DNA of 64,000 bases. Source: Coix lacryma-jobi var. lacryma-jobi. Its lineage: Eukaryota; Streptophyta; Magnoliopsida; Poales; Poaceae. The notes beneath the pieces were generated by a model. The model was not told where the DNA came from, ran no database searches, and saw nothing but the letters and a program-made list of their open reading frames with translations. The position numbers were made by a program, and so were the translations under genes. The DNA lies in contig CM019825.1 of assembly GCA_009763385.1 (NCBI GenBank), forward strand, positions 121,397,631 through 121,461,630, in the 5' to 3' direction. Shown here one piece after another: positions 10,278 to 21,063 of the stretch (positions are counted from its first letter, which is position 1; each line of letters starts with the position of its first letter).

Positions 10278-12312
10278 ATGGCTCAAATCAACTATATGGG
10301 GAAGCCACCACATTTTGACGGCACCAACTTTGATTGTTGGAAGAGGAAGATGTGTGCATTCACAAGTGGAATGAATAGAAAGATTTGGGAAGTGATTGAG
10401 AATGATTTTGCGGTAATTGACCCGCAAGTACCACTCCAAGAGAAGAAGAGAAGCTTCAATGGAATGATGTGGCAATCAACTTATTTTATGAAGCATTTGA
10501 CACAAAGGTGTTTGAGCAAATCAAGGACATTGAAAGAGCAAATGAAATATGGGAAAGATTAGAAGAAACATATGAGGGCACCAAGGCCGTCAAGGGTGCC
10601 AAGCTATACATTCTCAAGGACAATTCGCCATGTTCAAGATGCAAGATGATGAAAGCATACCGGAGATGTTTCACCGGTTGCAAGTCATTATCAATGACTT
10701 GAAGGCCTTGGGAGAAAAGGTAGAGGACAAGGACTTTTCTCACAAATTCTTGAGATGCTTGCCACCAAGGTTTGATACTCTGGTGACTATCCTAGTGAGG
10801 GAAGGATTGGATACGGTAACCCCAAACCAAGTACTAGGTGATGTGGTCACACAAGACACATACCGTGTGGAAAGGGATGGGGGAGCCCAAGAAGAAGAAA
10901 AGAAGAAGAGGACCGTGGCATTCAAAGCTTCATCTTCCAAGAGCAAGAGCAAGGGTAAGGCAAAGAAGGAAGAAAGTGATGATGAAGCTAGTACAAGTCC
11001 AAGTGAAATGGATGATGAAGAAATGGCTCTCTTCGTGAAGAGGTTTGGCAAGTTCATGAAGAAGAAAGGCTATGGAACAAGAAAGAGAAGAGATTCAACA
11101 AAGAGCACAACTAGAAGGTGTTATAGATGCAAAAGCAAGGATCACTTCATTGCGGACTGTCCACAATCTAGTGATGAAGATGATGATGACAAGAAGAACA
11201 AAAAGAAGAAAGACAAGAAAGAAAGAAAAGAAAAGAAAGAGAAGAAGATGGGAAAGAAGAAGGGTGGTTCCTATGTTGTGACATGGGATAGTGATGCTTC
11301 CTCAAGCGATGATGATTCTAGTGATGATGAGAGGAAGACCACCAAGAAGAAGGCTATGGCTAGTCTTGCTATATCAAGCAAGACTTCTATCTTCAACACT
11401 CCATCGACATGCTTCATGGCTAAGGCCACTAAGGTATCATCCGATGAGAGTGATAGTGAGAGTGATAGTGATGATGATGAGGAATACTCAAAGGAGGACC
11501 TCATGAGCATGCTACAAGATGCTCACTCTTACATTGAGACTAAGAGAAAGGAGTGCAAAGAATTGCGCAAGGCCAACAAGGCTCTTGAGCAATCCTTTGA
11601 TGAGCTCAAGTCTACTCATGAGAGGCTAGAGGAAGCCCATGAGAAGCTTGATCAAGCTCACACTAGGCTTAAAGAAGCCCACTCCTCCCTCCTTGATCAA
11701 AGTAAGATTGAAGATGTTGTAGAGACTTGCAATGTAGGACTAACATGTGATATACTTGATGAATCTTTTTATGCTCCTATTATTGTTGCTCCCACAAATG
11801 CATCATCATCATCTAGCTCTACTAAAATGCCTACTTCTACTACATGTGATTCATCATTAGTGGTAGAAAATGAGAACCTTAAGAACAAGATGTATGAGCT
11901 CACTCATGCTTTAGGCAATGCCTATGGTGGAGATGCCCGCTTGCTTAAGTGCTTGGGTAGCCAAAGATGTCCACTCAACAAGGAGGGACTTGGCTATACC
12001 CCCAAGAAGGGCAAAGCCGCTTTTGCTCCTCACAAGACTAGTTTTGTGAAGAGCAATGGTCGGTATTGCTATAATTGCAAGCAATCCGGGCACATAGAGG
12101 AAAATTGCTTTAACAAGAACAAGAACAATGCTCATGTTTCATCCATTAAACTTGATTCTTGTTATATGCTTACAAAGGGCACTAATGGTGTGAAGGCTAA
12201 GTATATTGGTGCACCCATGGTTGGCCCAAAGAAGAAGGCAATTTGGGTGCCCAAGAGCTTAGTAACTAACCTTGGAGGACCCAAAAAGGTTTGGGTACCT
12301 AAAAAGAATTGA
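10278..12312 (+). pseudogene. gag: Element B gag, two one-base frameshifts
   Basis: The ATG at 10278 opens a DUF4219/UBN2-type gag (MAQINYMGKPPHFDGTNFDCW). The frame changes near 10450 and again near 10623, after which a single frame runs to TGA at 12312. Features of that frame: Lys-rich and Asp/Glu-rich low-complexity tracts, a first zinc knuckle CYRCKSKDHFIADC (about 11120-11160), a coiled-coil region with repeated ELK/AHEKLD-type heptads (about 11560-11700), and a second knuckle CYNCKQSGHIEENC (about 12067-12108). The C-terminal IWVPKSL and VWVPKKN motifs match A's gag end. Only two single-base changes disable it. Confidence 0.92.
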
Positions 12313-12324
12313 TCTCTTTTGTAG

Positions 12325-12735
12325 GTAAACTATAAAGCGGGAGGAAGGCATTGGGTGCTTGATAGTGGGTGCACTCAACACATGACCGGAGATGGAAGAA
12401 TGTTGAAATCAATCAACACTAGTGGCGATGATCATGCGGATGCTATCACATTTGGTGACAACAAGAAAGGCAAGGTCAAAGGCTTGGGCAAGATTGCAAT
12501 ATCCAATGACTTGAGCATCTCCAATGTGCTATTAGTGGAATCTCTCAACTTCAACCTATTGTCCGTGGCACAATTGTGTGACTTGGGTTTCAAATGCATA
12601 TTTGGTGTTGATGATGTGGAGATAGTAAGTGTTGATGGAAGTGATTTGGTCTTCAAAGGATTTAGATATGAGAACCTCTATTTGGTGGACTTTGATGCTA
12701 GTGAAGCTCAATTGACAACAAGCTTATTCACCAAA
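12325..12735 (+). pseudogene. pol: Element B pol fragment (protease only)
   Basis: After TAG 12322-12324 the frame encodes the protease with active site DSGCTQHMTG, followed by the conserved FRYENLYLVDF stretch before the integrase zinc domain. At 12736 the sequence switches to LTR B interior (TCGGAAGAGAAG, matching 8597 onward) and the frame ends eight codons later. Integrase, reverse transcriptase and RNase H are absent. Confidence 0.9.
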
Positions 12736-13400
12736 TCGGAAGAGAAGTGTTAAGCTCAGGGAGCATCGGACGCTGGCTGAGCGTTCGATGGTTAACCCTA
12801 GTCTCTGTCAGAAGTTGAAGGAGCATCGGACGCTGGCAACGGACGTTGAGAAAACACTGTTGCAGAGTCCGATGCAGGTGACATGGCGCGAGCGTGCTTG
12901 CCAGAGAGCATCGAATGCTGGCCTGCGTCCGATGCGAATCCATCGGACGCGTCCGATGTGATTTGGCCCTCTCTGGAACCTCTCTGCATGGTCATCGGAC
13001 GCAGGGGTTGAGCGTCCGATGTGAGGGTGCCGGAGCGTCCGATGTGACGCAGAATTGTACTGAATCGAGCAGTAGCATCAGAGCGTCCGATGCCTGGCAT
13101 CGGCGCGTCCGATGCCACTTTAACCGTGGCGCGAAGTGATATGACCGTTGGGATCTAACGGGCAGATTTCATATCGGGGGGACACGTGGCTCCATCCGGA
13201 GCATCGGACGCTGGGGCAGCGTCCGATGGTTGTTCATCGGCGCGTCCGATGACCCCGATTCGAGCCCAATGGCTAGGCCGACTTGGATGGCCTATTTAAG
13301 GGGCTTGGCCGGCTCATATGGACTTCCTCTTAGACATTCTGATTCCTAAGTATTCTAGTGAGCCTTGGCAAGCCTCCCAAGTTGATTTGATCAAACCAAG
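12736..13400 (+). repeat. 3' LTR of element B, left part (5'-truncated)
   Basis: This corresponds to 8597-9291 of the 5' LTR and includes the inverted-repeat array and TATA box. It continues at 40308 after element C. Compared with the 5' copy it lacks one array unit (about 22 bp near 8629-8650) and, just before C, the stretch AACTCATCTCCC, which reappears in the duplicated segment that follows. Confidence 0.92.
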
Positions 13401-13466
13401 TGTCAGGGGTCCACAAAAGGGGTACCCCAATCAACTCATCTCCCAAGTTGATTTGATCAAACCAAG
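13401..13466 (+). repeat. Tandem duplication spanning the left end of C and its target
   Basis: Two copies of 'AAGTTGATTTGATCAA ... CCAAG then TGT(C/G)AGGGGTCCAC' lie in tandem. The first LTR start is at 13401 and the second at 13467. The first copy of the LTR tip stops after about 33 bp, then target sequence restarts. Only the second runs on into a full LTR. This looks like a template switch during or after insertion of C. Confidence 0.85.
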
Positions 13467-14725
13467 TGTGAGGGGTCCACAAAAGGGGTACCCCCAATCA
13501 ACGCAAAACAAATAGGTTAAATCTAGAACACCAATTAATAACAAACCTAGCAAGTCTAACCTTCTAAAAAGCCAACCCCTCGAGGCCTACAACGCCGGCC
13601 CATCACTGGGGAGCCCGGGCCCGCCAAAGCCTTACTGTCCGCCTCATGGTAGCCTACCCCTCGATCCCCGGCACGTAGGCCTCGAGCCCACCATAGCCGT
13701 GCACCGCTCCTCGGGACCCCGCGTGGGAACCTCGAGCCTCTCTGCCACGGTAAACCATCCCTCGAGACACATCACGCCTCCCTCGAGCGGCACAGACATC
13801 GGATGCCAATCCCACACTACGCATTTAATGCGTTCACCTACTCCGGTCATGTCCTCTGGAACCCGACGTGTGCCACAGTGAACCAGGGCAGAGTCAATCC
13901 CGTTTTCACCACTAGCATGGGCAAAAGGCACAAGTACAGCACTGTTGGGTCATGCTCTGCGCTGTTGAACATCCGAGCCACGTCTCGAGGCCTGGATCCC
14001 CGCTGTACGACTGGGCTTTCTGGGACTTGCCCATACCTGCGGGGACTCGAGCCCCCGTAGGCGCCACCTCGAGGCCGGCCCGGCGCCCCTCGAGCCCTAA
14101 CAACTTTCATGCCATTGGAGGACAGGTACCCCAAGACCCGAAGGGACCCTGCCACGACTTGTACGTACCGGAATGGGCGCTGTACGGCCTCCACATCGCC
14201 ACGCCTCCACGCCCACGCCTAGGATGGAAGCCACGCTTCAAGGACGCCTCAACAGCAACCCCCACGTCAACTACAGTGACCTCGACAAGACAACATTCCT
14301 ACCCTCCGCCGTATTGGGCGTTGTACATCCCGACTCCTGTGTAACCCTGTGTAACCCCGTGTAACCCTGGCCTCCTCTTGTTCTATAAAAGAGGACACCA
14401 GGACCCTTCACGCGGCGGGCTAGACAGGTCCACACAGGTCTAGGTGGCCACACACACACGGTTCCACGCGAATCCACACTCACACGGGCCAGCTACAACA
14501 CATACCCACAAGTCCGGACTCCGGTCCACGCTCATTGAGCTTGTATTGCCCCTGTACAAGCACTTAGGTGCAAGTAATACAAGAACCTCCTCCCCCCGCT
14601 GGACGTAGGGCCTTCTTTGCCCGAACCAGGATAAATCCTTGTGTCATCTTGCATCACCATCCAGGAAGAGAGCACGCGATCATATTACTAGTTGGTGTCA
14701 TACCCCCGGGATCGAAACACCGACA
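13467..14725 (+). repeat. 5' LTR of element C (1259 bp)
   Basis: It runs TGTGAGGGG...ACCGACA and matches 39047-40307 nearly base for base. A TATA box (TATAAAAG, 14384-14391) follows three tandem copies of GTGTAACCC (14338-14369). I count nine CTCGAG hexamers between 13570 and 14100. Confidence 0.96.
14384..14391 (+). promoter_or_regulatory. TATA box of LTR C (TATAAAAG)
   Basis: A strong TATA consensus in the LTR, also present in the 3' copy at 39966-39973. Confidence 0.75.
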
Positions 14726-14726
14726 G

Positions 14727-14746
14727 TTGGCGCGCCAGGTAGGGGC
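14727..14746 (+). other. Primer-binding site region of C (TTGGCGCGCCAGGTAGGGGC)
   Basis: It starts one base after the LTR end. This sequence is typical of grass Tat-lineage gypsy elements; I did not identify the tRNA with certainty. Confidence 0.7.
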
Positions 14747-14783
14747 CTTCGCATGTCCGAGTCGATTTCTCGTTGTTTCCTGG

Positions 14784-16258
14784 ATGGCTTCTTCCACTCC
14801 TTTGTTCTCTGCTGGTGCCGTCATCTGGTTCGGGAGCCTCGAGTTCCTGGCCACCGACAGCGGCAACGAGCTGACCCTGCTCTCCACGGAGGGCTCGAGC
14901 GGAGGGCGTGTCACGCCACCCCGCGCGGGAGGCGTGGTGCGTCGCCCGCACCACCACGCGTCGCCACCTCGTGAGCGGCGCCGTCGTCACCATCGTCGCC
15001 AGGCACAGGCGGTGCCCGTGGCGTACACCCACTTCCCCGCGGCCGGCGCGGGGTCCCCGACGAGGAACTTGCCCGGCGCACGGCTGGAGACTTCTAGGGC
15101 GCGCGCGCACTCTCCCAGCGAGTTCGCGTTCGTCATGCGCACGGACCGGGAGCCTGGCCAGAGGCCTTCGAGCCGTGCTCCGTCGACACCACCTGGCTTC
15201 CTCCCGCACAGGGTGTACCACGCTCGACGCCAGCGGTACCCGTTCGGCCTCAACAACTCCGCAGCTGTCTACGCCCACCACCTCGACGAGCGCCGCCAGG
15301 ACCGGGCGGCGGCAGAGCGGGGGGAACGTCCGGGCGTAACTCCTACGAGCGACCGCCGACCTGGAGATCGTCTACCCTGCGCACGTCGACCGCAGCTTCT
15401 CATGAGTCGTCGAGCCACCCCGGTGAGCCACCATCGGAGAGTGGCACCGCGAGCTGCAGTCCCAGCACGAGCCAAGGCGGCGTGACATCAACAGCTCCGA
15501 CTTCGACGAATACGACTACCACGACCCTGACCTCAAGGATCCCACCAGGGAGTGCTTCCAGCTCGAGGGGGTCGTGGACGATGCCGAGGACGACGGCGAC
15601 GACGACACCAGGTCGGCGCTCAACCTCGAAGAGCCCGGAGACGTGGCTGCGGCAGGCGGATCACGCGTTCAGGGGAGGAACGAACCCCCGGCACCGGCTG
15701 CACCATCTCAGCACATCGACGACCGGGCGGCGCAGCTCGTGCAGCTGCGGGAGGCCATCGCCAAGGCTGAGGAGGACCGACAACGCCTGCTGCAGCTCGA
15801 GAAAACCCTAGTGCAAGAACAAGCCCAGCCTCGAGGCGCCGGTGTTCGTGGCCGCACTCGAGAGGTCCACCGGCAGATCCTCGAGGACGGGGCACCAGCA
15901 CGCCCCGACGTGCGTTTCCCGCGAGCCGGGCAGAATGTGGTGGCGGCCGCAATGCTGCTCCGTGATCTACCCGCCGTCTCCAACCCTGACGCCAGGCGCA
16001 TGCTCGGGGAAAGAAGAGCCTCCTCGAGACAGCCGCTGTGCAGCAGGCCGAGAGCTCAGCCTCGCGCCGCCGCGGGGCGGCCTCGGGGAAGCCAGCAGAC
16101 GCGCCCCGCAACGAGCGTGAGATGTCCGTCCACCAGCCGGACGCCCCTCGAGCCAGGCCAGTCCGGGAGCGGATCGTCGACAACCGGCCACCTCGAGACC
16201 CCGATGACGCGCGCGATGAGCCCCCGGCACCGGGTGCATCACCTCAGCGCAACGACGA
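14784..16258 (+). pseudogene. gag: Element C gag, N-terminal part, frameshifted
   Basis: The ATG at 14784 (MASSTPLFSAG) opens an Arg/His/Pro-rich frame that stops at 15483-15485. Coding continues in another frame (from about 15574, with an acidic start and a short coiled coil DDRAAQLVQLREAIAKAEEDRQ split here for length) and then in a third (from about 16038) up to the D insertion. The last residues before D (PQRNDDQ) join directly to the frame that resumes at 27888, confirming one gag split by D. At least two frameshifts are present. The N-terminal part of Tat gags is poorly conserved and its role is not known. Confidence 0.75.
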
Positions 16259-16263
16259 CCAGG
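16259..16263. repeat. Left TSD of element D (CCAGG)
   Basis: CCAGG precedes TGCGGATAC and recurs at 27883-27887 after TCCTTCA. Confidence 0.95.
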
Positions 16264-16652
16264 TGCGGATACATGGGTGTTTGCCGGGTCTCTGAGTGAT
16301 GAGTGATTCTCAACTGGGATGATGCGCATGTTCTTTGTCTTGTGTTGTGCAGGTGTCGAGCACGGATACAGTGATCAAAGGCGAGGTGAAGGTCAAGTAG
16401 AGACGTGCCGTGCCGATGGACCGAGAGTAGCGAAGGGCGGACGTGAGGCTTGGACTGAGGGACCAGAGGCCCGAGGATCAGCTGTGGTGGCTGGCAGCCT
16501 GTGGCAACTACAAGTGAAGACTTGCGGTCATGTGTTGCCTGAGTCGTGGACTTGGGGACACGTGTCGGTGGACGGGGTGCACGGGAGGTGCATCCCATCT
16601 ACGACGTCGGTTTGGTGGTAGAGCCAGGGAAAAACCATCGGATGGACGGTTT

Positions 16653-16877
16653 CCAGGTTTGGGCCTCAAAACCTGGGTGCGGATGGTTTCCAAGTTTGGC
16701 CACAAAACTCGGGCTGAGGACGCTTTCCAGGTTTGGGCCTCAAAACCTAGGCGCTGAGGGTTTGCTGAGTTTGGCCTCAAAACTCAGATGCTTGGTGGGC
16801 TGGTTTCCCGGTTTGGGCCTCAAAACCGGGGGTTGGCTGGAAAAGGCTGGTTTTCCGATTTGGGCCACAAAACCGGG
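16653..16877 (+). repeat. Six-unit hairpin array in U3 of D (fixed loop, changing stems)
   Basis: Units start at 16653, 16690, 16727, 16765, 16807 and 16855. Each has a loop of GGGCCTCA/GGCCACA type between TTT and AAA. Arms include CCAGGTTT/AAACCTGG, CTGAGTTT/AAACTCAG and CCCGGTTT/AAACCGGG, all perfectly paired although they differ from each other. The other three units carry one mismatch each. The same array is at 26234-26458 in the 3' LTR, where the third unit is fully paired. Element E has four such units. Confidence 0.85.
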
Positions 16878-17645
16878 GGTGCAGAGCGAGGGCGGCACGT
16901 GGCGGCAATCGGGAGGTTGCGTCGAGGCAACGCTACGAGTTGTGCGGGTGTGGCCGTCGGATACACCTACCATCGAGTTGGTCCAGAATAACCTTAGGGT
17001 TTAGCTGGTTCGCTCTGTAATTAGAGAGGGGTAGAGTAGGAATTAGAAATTAGGATAAGTAGAGGGAGACACCCTCCTCCCTTCCTATCTCAGTCATTTG
17101 CTCTTTGCTTCTAGGGTTTCCTGCTCTCCCAATCCCCTGCTGTAGCTAGCTGAGATCCGCAGAGAACCATACCTCTGTGTACTGGAGATTTTGAGGAAGT
17201 GAGGCCGTAACCTCACTGTTGTAGCGTGAGGTAGCCACACGGTTGCAGATCAATGTGTTGATTCGTGTTTTGATTTGTGTTCTTCGCGTTCTTCGTTTCT
17301 CTGTGATTTTCCCGTCACTCGATCTCTCTCCCTACTGCGTCTTTGCGAAATCCGTTTGAATCAACTTGCTCGTATTTGAACGGAGATCATTTCCACCAAA
17401 GGAATTCATCTATCTCCCTACGAGCAAGTAGATCGGGTTGATTTCGTTTTCGTGGCGCTTTTCGGTTCATCCTCCTCCCCTTTTGATTTCCCGGTGATTG
17501 ACTCGATTTGAGCGGATGATTTCTTGGGGATAGTCTCCTAACTACTCCGTGATCATCCTCTCCAAGTTTGGGAACGTGGGATTGTGAGTTGATTCGATTT
17601 GGGATTGATTTGGGTGAAGGGCGAACAAAATCGCCCTCCCTGAGT

Positions 17646-17895
17646 GACCGCGGACAGTCCGCCACTCAGGGCGCGGACAGTCCGCGTGTCGGGGCTGGTT
17701 CAGTCCAGCCGCGGCCAGTCCCTGCTGATTTTGGCTCGGGTCACCGGCGGACAGTCCGCCATGCTAAAGCGCGGACAGTCCGGGACCGAGCAGGGGGACT
17801 TCAGCATCCTTGCTGTTTTGGTCACTTGACTCGCGGACAGTCCGCCACTCGCTCGCGGACAGTCTGGGACCCTAGGGCCGGACAGTCTGGGAACT
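17646..17895 (+). repeat. CGGACAGTCCG palindrome array, distal LTR of D
   Basis: Palindromes with a single central A: GCGGACAGTCCGC (17650-17662), CGCGGACAGTCCGCG (17672-17686), GGCGGACAGTCCGCC (17746-17760), CGCGGACAGTCCGG (about 17770) and further copies to about 17890, some mutated to CGGACAGTCTGG. The 3' LTR array (27231-27490) has one more unit. It lies in the distal LTR half, probably within the transcribed leader. Confidence 0.85.
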
Positions 17896-18134
17896 GCCTG
17901 AAGCTTCCGGTTTAGTGCGTTTGCTCTCCCGGCTTGCTCGCTTGATTTCCGGACTTCTCGTTTGACCCTAGATTGACCAAGGAACCTCTCTAGGTATCTT
18001 TGCTACTTGTTAGCATAGGTATTTAGGGTTTCTCGATGTAGCCGTCAATCTACGTTCGGGACTTGGTTTTTGGGGTGGTGTTTGAGCCGGAGCTTTTGGT
18101 GTTTGGTTTGCTATCTTCTTGTGGTGCCTCGCTG

Positions 18135-18168
18135 TGATCCTAGGGATCATCCACCCTCTTCCAAGGGT
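18135..18168 (+). other. Two adjacent stem-loops in U5 of D
   Basis: Stem-loop 1 pairs TGATCC with GGATCA around TAG. Stem-loop 2 pairs ACCCT with AGGGT around a 6-base loop. Element E has the same pair at 61146-61180, with the stems changed on both sides. In D's 3' LTR both are largely deleted (near 27745-27755). Confidence 0.7.
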
Positions 18169-18303
18169 CGTGGGCATCACGGTTTCGGTCGCAGTTTCTC
18201 GGGGTTGATTTTGGGACATTTGGCCAAAGTTTTGAGAGAAATTTTTGAGCTCCCATTCACCCCCCCTCTGGTCGCCTTGCTAGTGCTTTCTCGGTCCTTC
18301 AAT

Positions 18304-18315
18304 TGGTATCGGAGC
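18304..18315 (+). other. Primer-binding site of D (TGGTATCGGAGC)
   Basis: It lies two bases after the LTR end and is complementary to initiator tRNA-Met with the same A-to-G variant as B. Confidence 0.9.
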
Positions 18316-18364
18316 GGGTTAAGGATCTTCCACCTTAGCCGGTTCCAGATCCACAGAAGGCGAC

Positions 18365-21058
18365 ATGGATCGCGGCGTGGGCAAACCGCCGTTTTTCGAT
18401 GGGACGAACTATGCGTATTGGAAGATACGCATGTCGACCTATCTGCAGAGTTTGGGTGCTTCCATCTGGGATATTTGCAACTCTGCCGATTACGTGGTCT
18501 TGGCTGCTCATGTCTCTCAGCTTCAAATCGATGAGCACGATGCCAATAGCCGAGCTCGTAATGCTCTTTTCTCATGTCTGAGCATGAGTGAGTTTGATCG
18601 TGTTTCTCACCTCGCTACGGCTCGGGAGATTTGGGCTACCCTCATGCGCTTTCATGAGGGAACCTCTCAAGTCAAAACCCGCCTCTACGAGTCGTTCAAG
18701 CGAGAGTATGAGAACTTTCGACATATGCCTGGCGAGAGCATAGAAAGTTTATTCGCTCGCTTTCAGGTGATTGTCAACAGGATGAGGGCTAACAAGGAGT
18801 TGTTGCCTTTCGACGATCATGAGAGAGCTTTGAAGCTACTTCATACTCTTGATCGATCGATGTGGGATTCCAAAGTTCAGGCGATCATCGAATCACCTAA
18901 CTATGAGACCCTCACGTGCGACGAGCTCTTCAGTAAGCTCAAGTCCAGTGAGATTGATGCCATGTCGAGGGCTTCTTATGAGAATCCTTCTGGCCCGACT
19001 ATGGCTTTGGTTTCTGGCTCTTCTAACCCTTCTGGAGGTTTTGCTCTTTTGTCTCTCTTTTCTGTCACAGAGGACCAGCTGGAGTCTTTGGGGGATGACG
19101 AGTTGGCAATGCTCGCCAACCGGTTCTCGCGGTTTCACAACAACTGCATGAACCGTCGCCGCGGAGGAGGACGCTCAAGATGCTACGAGTGCGGCGACCC
19201 CGATCACTTCATCGCGAACTGCCCCAAGAAGAAGCATTCATCTGGGAAGGGCGATCATGGGCACAAGTACGACTCCGGCAAGCGCAAGGAGAAGTACGTC
19301 CCCGCGACGCACAAGCGGAGGGGCGGCTTTGACAAGGAGTACATCAAGAAGAAGTACTTGGAGAAGGCCCAGGCTGAGCAGCGTGCGTTCTTCACCACGC
19401 TCAGCGACGTCGACGGCTCGGATGACGACTCCGCTTGCTCAAGCGACGACGAGTCCGAGAAGAAGAAGAGGATCGAGGACAAGCTGAACGGTCTTTGCTT
19501 CTTCACCGACGACGACGGCCTCTGTACCATGGCCCTAGGCAAGGAGGTTTATGGCGAGCTGGTGAACTCCCCTCGGAACGACGACGACGACGACGACACC
19601 TCCCAGGTACATCTCACCCACGATGAGCTTTCAGCTGAGGTAGAGAAGCTTACTGCCGCCTTGCTTAGTCAAGATAAGCTGCTTAGGCGTGCCGCTAGAG
19701 AGCGCAAGGAGTTTAGGCAGAAGTGGGAGGATACGGTGAAGGAACTTGATTCTGTCAAGTCCACCGTAGTTGTCACAGATGAGGAGGAGTGCGAGGCGTG
19801 CACCACGCACATGACTGATCTTCTCACTTTGAGAAGTAAGTATGTTGCGTTGGTAGGAGAGGTGGATGAGCTCCGGGCTAGACCCATGCTGTTGGGTGCG
19901 TGCAAGACTTGTCCTGTCTTGCAATCCGAGTTGGCAGAGAAGAATGCCAAGATTGTGTCTCTTGAGGAGGCCAGCTCGGGTAGCACTTGTGTGACTAGGT
20001 GCACTTTGTGCGAGGGTTTGGAGATGGAGATTGCCAATGTGAAGCATGACAAGATGCAAACCGAGGAGGAAAACACATACCTTCGGACCATCTTGTCATG
20101 GGTGTCTTGTGGTGAGCCACAGCTCGGGATGATGATTTCCCAATTCAAGCGAGCTGCTGGAGGTCCCGGTATAGGCTTTGCTCAGGGTGTTGATCTTTCT
20201 GCTTTTGGGAAGATTGGAGAGTCGAGTGGTCTGAATCCGAGTGAGAATCCCAACTCCACCACTACTCCCAAACTTACCAAGCTTCCCCCCAAAGAGCCTC
20301 TCAAGCCTAACACCAAGGATGGGGTCTTTGTTGAGCCTCCGAGAGCTCCACCCAAGAACCAGCAATGGGCTCCCAAACCCAACCACCTAAAGAACAAGCT
20401 GGACACAATGCCACCTATCCAGGAGGAGTTGCCACAGAAGGGCAAAGTGATCCACACCCACAACCGTGAGTACCAACAACCCCCTTTGAGAACGGTGAGG
20501 TACCACTGTGAGCATTGTGGGAGAGATGGACACTTGAGTGAGTTCTGTTTTAGGCGCAAGAGATAGGCGCGCTGTGCTAGGGAGATGAACAACCCAGACA
20601 TGTACCATCCTTTCCATGATGTACATGCGTCGAATGTTCAGAGGAGAGCACCGAGACGTGCTGCTAGGCCCAGAGGTCCAAAACCTCAAGTTCCCAGGCC
20701 TAGGCAGCAGAGAGTTCCGAGGAGAGACGCTAGGCCTAGAGGTGTTGAGCCTCAAGTCCCTAGGCGTAGGCCTCGTAGAGAGCGTGCCCGGTGGGAGCCT
20801 GTAGTTGTAGGCTATGGACCCCGTGGCGGTGGCTTTGTAGTTGAGCGTTTTCCCCCACCGTGTTTTGAGTATCGCGATGGACGCTCCTCCCTTAGCGGAC
20901 CACGCTTTCCTCAATGTGGTGATCGCTCTTCCCGTAGGCGTGCTAGGAATGGTTTTTCTGCTAACCGTTCTTTTGAGCAGCCGGCCCAACACTGGTATTC
21001 CCCTTACTTCACTAACCCCAGTGTTGGCCCGTATGCTCACCCTATGTCTTTTTATTGA
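18365..21058 (+). pseudogene. gag: Element D gag, one in-frame stop
   Basis: The ATG at 18365 begins MDRGVGKPPFFDGTNYAYW, a DUF4219/UBN2-type gag N terminus. A zinc knuckle CYECGDPDHFIANC lies near residue 273. A Lys/Asp-rich tract, then a coiled coil with paired cysteines (CEACTTH, CKTCPVL, CTLCEGL) occupies roughly residues 420-580. A second knuckle CEHCGRDGHLSEFC sits just before TAG 20564-20566. The same frame continues after that stop for 164 codons with Arg/Pro-rich repeats (ARPRG...PQVPR, twice) to TGA 21058. Apart from that stop the frame is open. Confidence 0.92.
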
Positions 21059-21063
21059 TGTAG

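Larger units (their letters stand above)
16264..18301 (+). repeat. 5' LTR of element D (2038 bp)
   Basis: It starts TGCGGATAC and ends GGTCCTTCA. It contains a six-unit hairpin array (16653-16877), an array of CGGACAGTCCG palindromes (17646-17895), two adjacent stem-loops (18135-18149 and 18153-18168) and the C-rich TTCACCCCCCCTCT signature. I see no convincing TATA box. Confidence 0.95.

Noticed and set aside
14338..14369. Interstitial telomere repeat
   Set aside because: The unit is GTGTAACCC, not the plant CCCTAAA repeat, and it sits at a fixed promoter position in both LTRs.
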